Assembly: GCA_903888345.1 (NCBI GenBank)
Contig: CAISTG010000038.1
Location: 1-55,598 of the forward strand
Direction: 5' to 3'
Source: Candidatus Buchananbacteria bacterium
GTDB lineage: Bacteria; Patescibacteriota; Patescibacteriia; 2-01-FULL-39-33
Length of the DNA: 55,598 bases
In this document: positions 7,259 through 15,486 of the stretch, one piece after another
Position numbering within the stretch: the stretch's first letter is position 1
How the letters are laid out: every line of letters begins with the position of its first letter
The notes under the pieces: generated by a model
Told to the model about the DNA's origin: nothing
The model's input: only the letters and a program-made list of their open reading frames with translations
The model's database searches: none
Made by a program: the position numbers and the translations under genes

Positions 7259-7702
7259 ATGGAAGAAAGTAAAATTGAAAAAAATTTAACCGATTTGATC
7301 GAAACCGTAGGCTATTTAGTTGAAACTGTCGGTTATATTAAGGAAAATATGGCTACTAAGGCAGAATTGGCTGAGGTTAAGAGTGATGTTTCTATCCTAA
7401 AGAGTGATATGGCGGGAGTTAAAGAAGACATTTCTGGTCTTAAGAGTGATGTTTCTACTCTCAAGAGTGATGTGGTGGGGGTTAAAGAAGACATTTCTGG
7501 TCTTAAGAGTGATATGGCTAATATGGAGACTCGACAAATTTTTATGGCCAAAGAGATTGCCGCCACTAAGGTCATTGTTGAGGCGATTGACGTGAGAACC
7601 GCGGAAGATGATCGGATGATTCTCGATGAAATTAGCAAGTTAAAGGCAACTGACAATGATCAGGAGATCAGGATTAAAAAGTTGGAACTGCAACGAGCTT
7701 AA
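7259..7702 (+). CDS. Small coiled-coil protein with 21-residue internal repeats
   Basis: A 147-residue soluble protein of unknown function. It is almost entirely heptad-patterned: ETVGYLVETVGYIKE near the start, then two near-identical 21-residue units (LKSDVSILKSDMAGVKEDISG and its partner) and a helical C-terminus. The repeats are also near-identical in DNA (63-bp units 7377-7439 and 7440-7502). A trimeric or dimeric rod, like those of phage tail or stalk proteins, is likely. A TTG at 7250 in frame would add three residues, but the ATG at 7259 is preferred because the TTG lies closer to the promoter and both lack a ribosome site. It directly follows the toxin-antitoxin module. Confidence 0.75.
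   Translation: MEESKIEKNLTDLIETVGYLVETVGYIKENMATKAELAEVKSDVSILKSDMAGVKEDISGLKSDVSTLKSDVVGVKEDISGLKSDMANMETRQIFMAKEIAATKVIVEAIDVRTAEDDRMILDEISKLKATDNDQEIRIKKLELQRA
7377..7502 (+). repeat. Two tandem 63-bp repeats inside the coiled-coil gene
   Basis: Units 7377-7439 and 7440-7502 differ at few positions, and a third partial unit begins at 7503. Each encodes exactly three heptads, so unit gain or loss would keep the frame and change rod length. Confidence 0.85.
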
Positions 7703-7719
7703 CTTTTATATTATATTGA

Positions 7720-7748
7720 CTGCCGGACCTAGGTCCCGCAGTTTTAAT
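7720..7748 (+). terminator. Terminator of the coiled-coil gene
   Basis: CTGCCGGACCT and AGGTCCCGCAG (7720-7741) pair over 11 bp with one mismatch and are followed by TTTTAATTT. It lies 17 nt after the stop. Confidence 0.7.
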
Positions 7749-7768
7749 TTATTAATAACTTCAATGTT

Positions 7769-10345
7769 ATGAAGAGTCGTTCTTTTAGTTTCCTGGCGCT
7801 TTTAGGCGCGGGATTTTTTGTTGGTTTGATTTTGGCGCCGGTGCGACCGGTGTTAGCGGCTTGGGAGATTAAGACCAATACAACTTGGAAATTGAGCGAT
7901 AGCCCAATAATCGCTGCCGATTGGGTGGCAGTACGTGCTGGTGCGAAATTAACGATTGAACCGGGCGTCGTGGTGAAATTTTCGGCGCCCGATGTTTACG
8001 ATCGCGCCATCTTTGTCCAAGGAACGCTCGAGGCGGTGGGTAGCGCTGATCAGCCGATTATTTTTACTTCGATTGCTGATGATACGGTTGGCGGTGACAG
8101 TAACAATGACGGTACAGCGACCAGTCCCAGTCCAGGCGATTGGTGGAAATTGGTCTTTCAAAATAGCCTGAATAATAAATTATCCAATGTAATTATTCGC
8201 TATGGCGGTACGGGCGGGTCTAACACGGTTGAAAATTATCGCAGCCAGTTGGTAATTACGGACTCGACTATTACTAATAATGTGGCCGCGCTTTGGAATA
8301 ATGATGGCGATTTAACTATTAGTAATTCGGTGATTGCTGACAATTGGCTGCCCATGAATGGCTATTCCATGGCCACTGGCCTGCAGAATGATGGCGGGAA
8401 AACGGTGGTGGCTACTAATAATTGGTGGGGGACAGCAGATGGGCCTTGTCCTTGGCAGTCTTTAGTTGATCCGGAAACTCCGCGGTGGCAAATTAATTTC
8501 CTCTATCTTTGCGGGTCTAAACCGATTGTTGATTCCAATGTTAATTATGACCCTTGGCTCAAGCAATCGCCGACCGCGGTGCAGAAGATTAATCCAGTCA
8601 TAGTAATCCCCGGCATTATGGGCAGCTGGCAGGATTGGACGGGCCAGTGGCAGATTGATCCGATCCTTCATACCTATGATGATTTATTGGACGCCATGCG
8701 GTTGGCTGGTTATCGCGATGACGAAACTTTGTTTACTTTTCCCTATCAGTGGCGCCAGTCTAATGTGATTAGCGCGCAACAGCTAAAAGACAAGATTCAG
8801 GCTGCTAAGGCAGTTTGTAAAGGTGACGACAAGGTTGATTGCTCTAAAGTGGATTTAATCGGTCATTCGATGGGCGGATTGGTTGCCCGCGCCTATATCG
8901 AGGGTAACGATTATCAAAATGATGTCGATCAAATGATTTTCATTGCCACGCCGCATCGAGGGGCGCCTAAGGCTTATTTGATGTGGGAGGGAGGGGAGTT
9001 AAATCCAGATAATTGGATATATAATATTGTGATAAAGAAAATATTTGAAATTGAAGCCGAACTTCAGGGCTACAAAACGACAGTCATTAGTGATGGCGTT
9101 TACCAATATGTCAAAAATGAAGTTCCCGCCGTTCAACAGTTACTGCCAATTTATAATTATTTGCGAGATAATGCTACTGGTGTTATCAGAGACTATCCGA
9201 ATAATTACCCAGTTAATATTTTTTTAGAAACGATAAATAGTGTAAATAGTCTGAGTAAATTAAAAAACGTTAATTCACTTAACTTATTGGGTGATAGCGG
9301 AGCAACAACAGTTTCCGGTCTGCGTTTGGTGGCCACTGCTTTCAATTTTGATGACAAGTGGAGCGATGGAATACCAGACGACTATAATAATTTATTAAGT
9401 GATCGGGGGTTAGAATTTGGTGCAGGAGATAATACGGTGCCGATTAGTAGTAATGGAGGATTTAACGGGCTTACAGATATTGTAATAGCGGCGGCTGATC
9501 ATTCTACTATTGTTACTAAGGCGCAGAAGATAATTATTAAGGCCTTAACTGGGTCTGAGCCTACTACCGAAGTGAATACTTCGGTAGTGGATAGGATATT
9601 GATGTTTAGAATCTTTTCTCCGGTCGATTTTGAAGTGATCGCGCCCGATGGGCGACGTCTGGGAAGAAATATCGCTGGTGCAGGTAATATATCAGAAATA
9701 TCCGACGGCTTTTACTCTGGGTATACTAGTAGCACCTTGCCGGAGTTTGTGGTTATTCCCAATCCGTTACCGGGCAATTATCAAGTAAAATTACTGGGGA
9801 ATGGGAACGGCGGCAGCTATCGACTCTCAACCAGTCTGGTTTCTAATTCTACAAGCTCCGAGAGTGATTTTAGTGGTCAAATATTGGCCGGCAGTGAGCG
9901 TAATGTAAATTTTAGTTTAGATAATTCGGAATTAGTCGCTGTAGCAAAAGCCGATATTACGATTGAATCGGCAATTAGTGATATTTCGAACTTGATGGTA
10001 CGAGGACTATTAATCGATAGGCAGGCGAAACAAAAGTTAATTCAACAATATCGATTACTGCAGGTCAAGGTTAAGGTCTTTGATTTAACTTTAAAATTAG
10101 CTGATGCTGCTTTACAGAAATTGGTCAGTGATAATAAACTGAAGCCAGAAAATAAGACTAAATTAGTTACTTTGGCACAAAAAGAGCTAGATAAAATAAG
10201 GTTGAAGCGTTTAGAGGTTATTAGCGAAGAGTTGAATAAAATAAGTGAGGTGGCTAATAATTATCGAGCCAGGGGCGTGCTTAAGCAATTGGGGTATGAT
10301 ATAATTAAAGCAAATAATGATTATTTAAAAATTAATTGGCAATAA
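7769..10345 (+). CDS. Secreted lipase-like alpha/beta hydrolase with N-terminal beta-helix
   Basis: An 858-residue protein. Residues 1-31 are a signal peptide. Residues about 32-250 read as a right-handed beta-helix (IEPGVVVKFS, IFVQGTLEAVGSADQPIIFTS, ATNNWWGTADGPCPW). Residues about 272-590 are an alpha/beta hydrolase of the LCAT/PGAP1-like type. It has an oxyanion segment VIVIPGIMGSW, the nucleophile Ser367 in GHSMGG, Asp554 in GDNTVP and His578 in DHSTI, a complete catalytic triad. A beta domain (about 615-720) and a C-terminal helical stretch of about 130 residues follow. It probably hydrolyses an ester or acyl substrate outside the cell; the beta-helix may bind polysaccharide. The substrate is unknown. 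The next gene starts immediately after. Confidence 0.8.
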   Translation: MKSRSFSFLALLGAGFFVGLILAPVRPVLAAWEIKTNTTWKLSDSPIIAADWVAVRAGAKLTIEPGVVVKFSAPDVYDRAIFVQGTLEAVGSADQPIIFTSIADDTVGGDSNNDGTATSPSPGDWWKLVFQNSLNNKLSNVIIRYGGTGGSNTVENYRSQLVITDSTITNNVAALWNNDGDLTISNSVIADNWLPMNGYSMATGLQNDGGKTVVATNNWWGTADGPCPWQSLVDPETPRWQINFLYLCGSKPIVDSNVNYDPWLKQSPTAVQKINPVIVIPGIMGSWQDWTGQWQIDPILHTYDDLLDAMRLAGYRDDETLFTFPYQWRQSNVISAQQLKDKIQAAKAVCKGDDKVDCSKVDLIGHSMGGLVARAYIEGNDYQNDVDQMIFIATPHRGAPKAYLMWEGGELNPDNWIYNIVIKKIFEIEAELQGYKTTVISDGVYQYVKNEVPAVQQLLPIYNYLRDNATGVIRDYPNNYPVNIFLETINSVNSLSKLKNVNSLNLLGDSGATTVSGLRLVATAFNFDDKWSDGIPDDYNNLLSDRGLEFGAGDNTVPISSNGGFNGLTDIVIAAADHSTIVTKAQKIIIKALTGSEPTTEVNTSVVDRILMFRIFSPVDFEVIAPDGRRLGRNIAGAGNISEISDGFYSGYTSSTLPEFVVIPNPLPGNYQVKLLGNGNGGSYRLSTSLVSNSTSSESDFSGQILAGSERNVNFSLDNSELVAVAKADITIESAISDISNLMVRGLLIDRQAKQKLIQQYRLLQVKVKVFDLTLKLADAALQKLVSDNKLKPENKTKLVTLAQKELDKIRLKRLEVISEELNKISEVANNYRARGVLKQLGYDIIKANNDYLKINWQ

Positions 10346-10346
10346 T

Positions 10347-10739
10347 ATGAATAAATATCTTAAGTATTTTTTAGTCGTTCTTTTAACTTTGGTTTTGATT
10401 ACTATTTTTACACCGATTTTTGGAATTGTTTATGTTAATCTATTTGGAAATCTTGGTGGGGGTATGGATAGCTTAAATTGGGGTAATTTTTGGAATATTT
10501 TAGTTGGTTTATTTATTTCTTATGTTTTGTTTATTCCATTAATTGTCGCTGTCTTTGTTATTAAATCAATTAAATATTTTTTAATATTGGCCTTGGTTGG
10601 GTTGCCGTTGTTATTTATCATTTTAAGTTCAAATTTATTAACCGGGATTCAGTTAGTATTGCCATTTATTGGGATAGCATTAGTGGGCTGGTTGATTGGT
10701 GAGGGAATATTGCTGGCTTATAATAAACTCAAAAAGTAG
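10347..10739 (+). CDS. Small polytopic membrane protein of unknown function
   Basis: A 130-residue protein with four predicted membrane segments (about 8-30, 48-75, 78-98 and 100-124) and little else. It starts 1 nt after the stop of the secreted lipase gene, so the two share a transcript; it may help anchor or export that enzyme. No family was recognised. Confidence 0.7.
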   Translation: MNKYLKYFLVVLLTLVLITIFTPIFGIVYVNLFGNLGGGMDSLNWGNFWNILVGLFISYVLFIPLIVAVFVIKSIKYFLILALVGLPLLFIILSSNLLTGIQLVLPFIGIALVGWLIGEGILLAYNKLKK

Positions 10740-10743
10740 GGGT

Positions 10744-10956
10744 GGATTCCGGGTCAAGCCCGGAATGACAAGGAGCGAGTGGTGGATTCAGGGTCAAGTT
10801 TACCCTGCCGTTAGGCGTGAGGGCCCGGAATGACGGGGCGAGGGGTAGATTCCCGCCTGCGCGGGAATGACAGAGAGCGAGGGGTGGATTCCTGACTTCT
10901 CGGGAATGGCAGGAGATGAGGAGTGGATTCTCGCCTCTGCCTGACGGCAGGCAAGT
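10744..10956. repeat. Array of REP-like palindromes with about 39-bp period
   Basis: Five GGATTCcGGGTCAAGCCCGGAATGACA-like units begin at about 10744, 10783, 10848, 10887 and 10925, separated by G-rich spacers (AGGAGCGAGTGG type). The unit at 10783 and the last one each contain an inserted CCTGCCGTYAGGC-type palindrome, in opposite orientations. The array lies between the membrane-protein gene and the convergent HD gene. Confidence 0.8.
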
Positions 10957-10983
10957 TCGCAGTAATAACAATATAAAATAAAA

Positions 10984-11011
10984 GACCCCGCGCAGCTTGG
11001 CTGGCGGGGTT
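10984..11011 (-). terminator. Terminator of the HD hydrolase gene
   Basis: ACCCCGC and GCGGGGT (10985-10991 with 11004-11010), with an inner CAGC/GCTG pairing. On the minus strand a T-rich run follows. Confidence 0.75.
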
Positions 11012-11017
11012 TGTTGG

Positions 11018-11683
11018 TTAGGGTTTAGGGGGCGAAGTGGAGTTCAGGGTTTTGGCGAACTCCCTTTGCAGATATTGGCCTTGTATTGGGTACACGGCGG
11101 TAACGCAGGGAATCAGGGGAACATAGTGTACTATTGACTCGGTGCTTTTCCGTTCCTGCTTCTCGTCCGTGCAATCGAATCTAGTTCTCATGTTGTTCAA
11201 GTTGTCGAGGAACTTGATCATCATGGCGTCAACTTCGGCGTTTCTTATTTGCTGATGGTAGAAGTCGTGTCGCTCTTCGTCGCTACTGAAGCGAGGATCA
11301 TCCTTCTTGGGCTTCGTGACAGTTCGAACTAGACGGGCGACTTTCTTGCCAAACAATTTTTTGATGGTCCGGCGGTTGACCACATACGAATCTTCAATCA
11401 CGTCATGCAGGAGAGCAGCAATAACCAGTTTGTAACGGGTTATGCCGAGCTCTTCAATCAAAATCAGTGCTGTCTGGCGACAATGCTCGAAATAGCGTTC
11501 GCCATTGTCTCTAAACTGGTTGCGGTGGCCATATTTGGCTAGGTTGTAAGCCTGGTCAATTAGTTCGAGCTTCTTGGGAGAAACACGCCCGCGTAGAATA
11601 TTGAGGAACCTCTCATGGTTTTGTGGGTTAGCCTCCAATTCATCCATATTGGCGAGGTTTTTCGGATCAAGGTTGTCGGTCAT
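11018..11683 (-). CDS. HD-domain phosphohydrolase, SpoT/MESH1-like
   Basis: A 221-residue protein resembling the ppGpp-hydrolase half of RelA/SpoT enzymes. Metal and substrate residues line up: His53 (YGHRNQF), His67 (YFEHCRQTA), His93-Asp94 with Glu97-Asp98 (LLHDVIEDS), and Asp160...Asn164-Met-Arg (IKFLDNLNNMRT). It is short and has no synthetase or ACT/TGS domains, so it would be a stand-alone alarmone or nucleotide hydrolase in the cytoplasm. The extreme C-terminus is Pro/Ser-rich. A strong site (GAGGAG) and a consensus promoter precede it, and codon use is more GC-rich than the flanking genes. The exact substrate is inferred. Confidence 0.8.
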   Translation of the reverse strand: MTDNLDPKNLANMDELEANPQNHERFLNILRGRVSPKKLELIDQAYNLAKYGHRNQFRDNGERYFEHCRQTALILIEELGITRYKLVIAALLHDVIEDSYVVNRRTIKKLFGKKVARLVRTVTKPKKDDPRFSSDEERHDFYHQQIRNAEVDAMMIKFLDNLNNMRTRFDCTDEKQERKSTESIVHYVPLIPCVTAVYPIQGQYLQREFAKTLNSTSPPKP

Positions 11684-11733
11684 GATAGCAACTCCTCTTG
11701 GTTCTCGTTGTTAAATGTTCAAGTTAATAGTTG

Positions 11734-11762
11734 ACTATATTATATTATTAGATCTTTGTCAA
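11734..11762 (-). promoter_or_regulatory. Promoter of the HD hydrolase gene
   Basis: On the minus strand TTGACA (11757-11762), 17-nt spacer, TATAGT (11734-11739). A CTAAATTAAG palindrome variant sits just upstream (11771-11780). Confidence 0.75.
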
Positions 11763-11798
11763 ATTGACGCCTAAATTAAGGCAATCTAAGTAACTTTT

Positions 11799-11827
11799 TT
11801 GCCAATCACTCGTAAAAATGCTATAAT
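11799..11827 (+). promoter_or_regulatory. Promoter of the ABC exporter gene
   Basis: TTGCCA (11799-11804), 17-nt spacer, TATAAT (11822-11827) with TGC before it (extended -10). The transcript would start near 11834, giving a leader of only about 14 nt. Confidence 0.75.
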
Positions 11828-11847
11828 AGTATCTAAAATATCCAATC

Positions 11848-13620
11848 ATGAAAACAAATACTAAAAAAACAATTAGTTATTACTGGCAAGCAGCCAAAAA
11901 GCATCCCATCTCCGGTCTTTCCTTGTTTGGCACGATGTTTGTGGCCACAATTTTGGGCTTAGTCACTCCTCTATATTACAAGCAATTATTCAATCAGTTG
12001 GCAGCTGGTGTCGGCAGTACTAACGCGGCGCAAGCAGCGCAAACCGCCTTAATCGCGACTTTGATAATTATTGCCTGTTTGAAATTTGGTGCTTTATTTT
12101 TGCGACGCTTGAATAATTTTTTGTTGAACTATTTCGAATCAAAAGTCATTGCCGAATTGACGGATTTTTGTTTTGCCGAAATGCATAAGCGGTCGTTTAG
12201 TTATTTTAATAATAATTTTGTCGGATCACTGACCAAGAAAATTAAATGGTTTGTCAGTGCTTTTGAGGCTTTGTGCGATCGCGTGATCTGGAATTTCTTG
12301 CCGTTGGTTGTTTCTCTGGTCGTAATAATTTTTGTCTTTTGGTCCATTAATCGTAACTTGGCGATTGGCGTCATCGCTTGGATTGTATTGTTTATGATTG
12401 TTAATTGGGTGTTTACGCGCTACAAGATGAAATTCGATTTGGTTCGCACCGAACTGGAAACTAAAAGCACCGGTTTGCTCGCTGATACTTTAACTAATAA
12501 TGCTAACGTTAAATTGTTTAATGGCTATCAGCGCGAAGTTAAAAAATATGCGAGTGTTACCGAATCTTTACGCAAGGCGCGTCGCTGGACTTGGGATTTG
12601 GGCGCAATCTTCGATTCAATTCAGGGCTTATTTATGGTGGCACTTGAAGTCGGAATTATTGCTTATGCGATTTATTTGTATACCTTAGGTCAATTCACTA
12701 TTGGTGATTTTGTTTTAGTGCAATCTTACGTTGGCAACTTAGTCGACAAGATGTGGGATTTTGGTAATGTCATTCGTTGGACTTATCAGAATTTAGCCGA
12801 TGCTGAAGAAATGACCGTTGTTTTAGAAACGCCGCCGGATATTGTTGATGTACCCAATGCTAAAAAGTTAAAAGCAGGAGAGGGAAGTATTGAGTTTGAT
12901 AAAGTTAATTTCAAATATGGCGATAGTCACGATATCTTAAATAATTTTTCACTGACTATCCCGGCGCGGCAACGCTTGGCGATTATTGGGCCATCGGGTG
13001 CCGGCAAAACAACGGTAATTAAATTATTGTTCCGCATGCATGACCTAACTGGTGGCCGCATTTTAATTGATGGCCAGAACTTATCCGAAGTTACTCAAGA
13101 AAGTTTATGGAATGCCGTTTCGTTGGTACCGCAGGATCCGATTTTGTTTCATCGCACCATCAAAGAAAATATCCAGTATGGCCGGCCAAGTGCGACCGAA
13201 AAGGAAATTATTGCTGCCGCTAAAGCTGCGCACTGTCATGAATTTATTTCTAAATTAGATAAGGGCTACGACACCTTTGTCGGAGAACGTGGCATTAAAT
13301 TGTCGGGTGGTGAACGCCAGCGCGTCGCCATTGCGCGAGCCATTCTAAAGAACGCGCCAATTTTGGTGCTAGATGAGGCGACTTCGTCACTCGATTCGCA
13401 GTCCGAGCGCTTGATTCAGGCCGCTCTTGATCGTTTAATGAAAGACAAGACGGTTATTGTTATCGCGCATCGTTTATCAACGATTCGCAAAATGGATCGC
13501 ATAATTACGGTTGATGCGGGGCGAATCACTGAAGATGGCACGCATGATGAATTATTACATCAAGCCAGTGGCACCTATTCAAAGTTGTGGAACTTACAAG
13601 CAGGAGGATTTATAAAATAA
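11848..13620 (+). CDS. ABC transporter, fused permease and ATPase (MsbA/MdlB type)
   Basis: A 590-residue half-transporter that would work as a homodimer in the membrane. The N-terminal six-helix domain spans residues about 20-325; the nucleotide-binding domain starts near 345. Walker A is GPSGAGKTT (381-389), the signature is LSGGERQRV (485-493) and Walker B is ILVLDE (505-510), followed by a D-loop (SSLD) and a switch His (IAHRLS). All ATPase motifs are intact. The family exports lipids, peptides or drugs; the substrate here cannot be told. It is followed closely by a TIM-barrel protein gene on the same transcript. Confidence 0.9.
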   Translation: MKTNTKKTISYYWQAAKKHPISGLSLFGTMFVATILGLVTPLYYKQLFNQLAAGVGSTNAAQAAQTALIATLIIIACLKFGALFLRRLNNFLLNYFESKVIAELTDFCFAEMHKRSFSYFNNNFVGSLTKKIKWFVSAFEALCDRVIWNFLPLVVSLVVIIFVFWSINRNLAIGVIAWIVLFMIVNWVFTRYKMKFDLVRTELETKSTGLLADTLTNNANVKLFNGYQREVKKYASVTESLRKARRWTWDLGAIFDSIQGLFMVALEVGIIAYAIYLYTLGQFTIGDFVLVQSYVGNLVDKMWDFGNVIRWTYQNLADAEEMTVVLETPPDIVDVPNAKKLKAGEGSIEFDKVNFKYGDSHDILNNFSLTIPARQRLAIIGPSGAGKTTVIKLLFRMHDLTGGRILIDGQNLSEVTQESLWNAVSLVPQDPILFHRTIKENIQYGRPSATEKEIIAAAKAAHCHEFISKLDKGYDTFVGERGIKLSGGERQRVAIARAILKNAPILVLDEATSSLDSQSERLIQAALDRLMKDKTVIVIAHRLSTIRKMDRIITVDAGRITEDGTHDELLHQASGTYSKLWNLQAGGFIK

Positions 13621-13622
13621 TT

Positions 13623-14306
13623 ATGAAAATTCTCCTCTCCATCACTACGACTCGCGGCTCTAATTGGCGCGAGAAAATTATAGAAGCCAAAAAGTTAGGC
13701 ATCACTGAAGTGGCATTCTTTTTGACGTGCTTAAACGCGCCGCACCGCCAGGAATTTTATCGCTTAGCTAAAGCAGCCGGTATCAAGAAAGCTCCCTTCG
13801 TTCATTTGCGCTCCGATATGAGTCCAACCGAAATTGATTATTTGATTAAAGAATTCGGTGCTAAATATTTTAATATTCACAGTCAAAAGGACCATCAGCT
13901 GACGCATGATCTGACAAAATATCGGGCGAAGATCTATATGGAAAATAATTTGGATCCGATTGCTGACGAAGCGCGAGACTGGGCTGGAGTCTGCTTAGAT
14001 GTTTCGCATTATGAAGATAAGCGCTTAAGGAAAATTAAAACTTTGCGGCAAGATGTTACTAAAGCGTTGCGTCGCTATAAAGTTGGTGCTTGGCATCTTA
14101 ACGCCATCGCCGCGCAGCCGTTTTATGATAAGAATGGTATCCACGGCTATGATTGTCATCATTTTACTGAGCTAAAGGAATTCAATTATTGTCTGAAATA
14201 CAAAAAATATTTGCCACAACATTATATCGCGCTCGAGCTAGAAAACACTTTGGCGGAGCAATTACAAGCCAAGGCATACCTGACAAAACTCTTGCGAAAT
14301 TCCTAA
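13623..14306 (+). CDS. TIM-barrel protein, xylose-isomerase-like fold
   Basis: A 227-residue protein whose pattern (MKILLSITTTRG, then alternating strands and helices; FVHLRSDMSP; YFNIHSQKDH; IYMENNLD; VCLDVSHYED; AWHLNAI) resembles sugar-phosphate isomerase/epimerase TIM barrels. Glu at YMENN, Asp-His at LDVSH and the late Glu at ALELEN would form the usual metal site. The function is unknown. The ATG at 13623, 2 nt after the ABC transporter stop, is taken as start because the upstream extension only re-reads the end of the ABC gene. Confidence 0.65.
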   Translation: MKILLSITTTRGSNWREKIIEAKKLGITEVAFFLTCLNAPHRQEFYRLAKAAGIKKAPFVHLRSDMSPTEIDYLIKEFGAKYFNIHSQKDHQLTHDLTKYRAKIYMENNLDPIADEARDWAGVCLDVSHYEDKRLRKIKTLRQDVTKALRRYKVGAWHLNAIAAQPFYDKNGIHGYDCHHFTELKEFNYCLKYKKYLPQHYIALELENTLAEQLQAKAYLTKLLRNS

Positions 14307-14317
14307 ATTACAACAAA

Positions 14318-14347
14318 AAAATCTCGGACAGTGTCTGGGATTTTTTA
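14318..14347 (+). terminator. Terminator after the TIM-barrel gene
   Basis: AAATCTCGGACA and TGTCTGGGATTT pair with two G-T wobbles and are followed by a T run. Confidence 0.75.
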
Positions 14348-14365
14348 GTTACGTAAAATTTGTGG

Positions 14366-14371
14366 TATAAT
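14366..14371 (+). promoter_or_regulatory. Extended -10 element of the PH-domain gene
   Basis: TATAAT preceded by TGG (TGnTATAAT). No convincing -35 lies 17 nt upstream. The ATG is 25 nt downstream. Confidence 0.6.
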
Positions 14372-14396
14372 TAAGCTGTCAAATTAGGTGATAATT

Positions 14397-14996
14397 ATGA
14401 TTAATAGTTTTTTAACTAAAAAACTCTGGCTCAAGCAAGAAGAGATTCCCATTGTGGTTATCCGCACCTCATTTTTAAATTGGTGGCCATCTTGGTTGCT
14501 GGGCGGAATTTTTCTCTTGGCCTCCTTTTTCTTAATGTTTTATTTGTGGCAACAAAATGTTTGGGGCCCGCTGGTCTTTGGGGCGCTGATTATAGTAGCC
14601 TTAATATTACTGCTTCGAGCTTACTGGCAGCATTATTTTACGGCCTGGATTCTGACCAATTTGCGTTTGGTAGATTTTTATCAGCAAGGCTTTTTTCATC
14701 AAGAAACCAGTGAAGTTATTTATGATAAAATTCTGGAGGTCTATAGTCGCAAAGAAGGGGTGATGAGTGGTTTATTTAATTTGGGTGATGTTTATGTGGA
14801 AATCTCCGGCAGCAAGGCTAAATTGAAGCTAAAGCGAGTGCGCAGTTATGATCGGGCGGTCGCTGAGATTTTATTGCAGCAAGAAGATTACCAAAAAAAC
14901 CTGCTCAATGAGCATGAGCGACGCGCGCAGTATTTATTGCTTAAAATCAAACAAAAAATCGGCGAAAAAGCGTTTAATAATTTAATTGGAGCTTAA
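14397..14996 (+). CDS. Membrane protein with bacterial PH domain (DUF304/YdbS-like)
   Basis: A 199-residue protein. Two adjacent membrane segments (about 28-50 and 54-76) follow a short cytoplasmic N-terminus. Residues about 80-150 form a bacterial Pleckstrin-homology domain (WILTNLRLVDFYQQGFFH, then EVIYDKILEVYSRKEG and LFNLGDVYVEIS), the classic DUF304 pattern. The C-terminus is a charged helix. The function of such proteins is poorly known; membrane-stress roles have been suggested. An in-frame GTG at 14388 exists, but the ATG at 14397 is preferred. The promoter of ftsB lies inside its last codons. Confidence 0.75.
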   Translation: MINSFLTKKLWLKQEEIPIVVIRTSFLNWWPSWLLGGIFLLASFFLMFYLWQQNVWGPLVFGALIIVALILLLRAYWQHYFTAWILTNLRLVDFYQQGFFHQETSEVIYDKILEVYSRKEGVMSGLFNLGDVYVEISGSKAKLKLKRVRSYDRAVAEILLQQEDYQKNLLNEHERRAQYLLLKIKQKIGEKAFNNLIGA

Positions 14997-15014
14997 GCGA
15001 TTTTGTGTTATAAT
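14986..15014 (+). promoter_or_regulatory. Promoter giving a leaderless ftsB mRNA
   Basis: TTGGAG (14986-14991), 17-nt spacer, TATAAT (15009-15014) preceded by TGT (extended -10). The ATG of ftsB is only 4 nt after the -10 box, so transcription should begin at or within the start codon. Confidence 0.65.
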
Positions 15015-15018
15015 TATT

Positions 15019-15471
15019 ATGTCCAAGGAAGGTATAGTCAAAAATAATTCAGCAGTCAAGAGAGTGGCTTTTTTTCTCAGCTTCTTGCTGTTTTTTGTAT
15101 TAATGTTCGCTTTAACCAAGGAATTAGTTAATCGGCGACAAATTGATCGTCAATTAGCAGATTATCAGCTTCGAATTGATAAATTACAATCAGAAAATAG
15201 TTCTTTAGCAACGAAAATTAGCTCTTGGGATCAAAGTGGAGAATTGGAAGCGAGCGCGCGTCAGAAATTAGGTTTAGAAAAGCCTGGTGAACAGACGATT
15301 ATTATTGCGCGTAACAGTTCCGGTGTTGTGAGTCAAGCATTGAAGAGCAATCAGGAGGTAGTTGATTTGGCACCAAAGATCGCCTCGAGTAATTATGAAA
15401 GCAACGTGACGCAGTGGTGGAAATATTTCTTCGAGTCCAACAACGTAAATAATAAAGCACAAAATAATTAA
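15019..15471 (+). CDS. ftsB: FtsB/DivIC-family septum formation protein
   Basis: A 150-residue bitopic protein with a cytoplasmic N-terminus, one membrane helix (about 14-36) and then a leucine-zipper coiled coil (RRQIDRQLADYQLRIDKLQ, about 37-75). The pattern ending in EASARQKLGLEKPGEQ is the DivIC/FtsB signature. It would join the divisome and bridge early and late division proteins. The ATG at 15019 (MSKEGIVK) is chosen; upstream in-frame codons only re-read the end of the previous gene. It is 15 nt upstream of the parvulin gene and probably co-transcribed with it. Confidence 0.75.
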   Translation: MSKEGIVKNNSAVKRVAFFLSFLLFFVLMFALTKELVNRRQIDRQLADYQLRIDKLQSENSSLATKISSWDQSGELEASARQKLGLEKPGEQTIIIARNSSGVVSQALKSNQEVVDLAPKIASSNYESNVTQWWKYFFESNNVNNKAQNN

Positions 15472-15486
15472 CGTACTTTTAGTCAT

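Noticed and set aside
10744-10956. CRISPR array
   Set aside because: Period of about 39 nt, but units are palindromic and diverged and spacers are similar to one another.
13587-13622. 12-residue N-terminal extension of the TIM-barrel protein
   Set aside because: It re-reads the end of the ABC gene; MKILLSIT at 13623 is a natural first strand.
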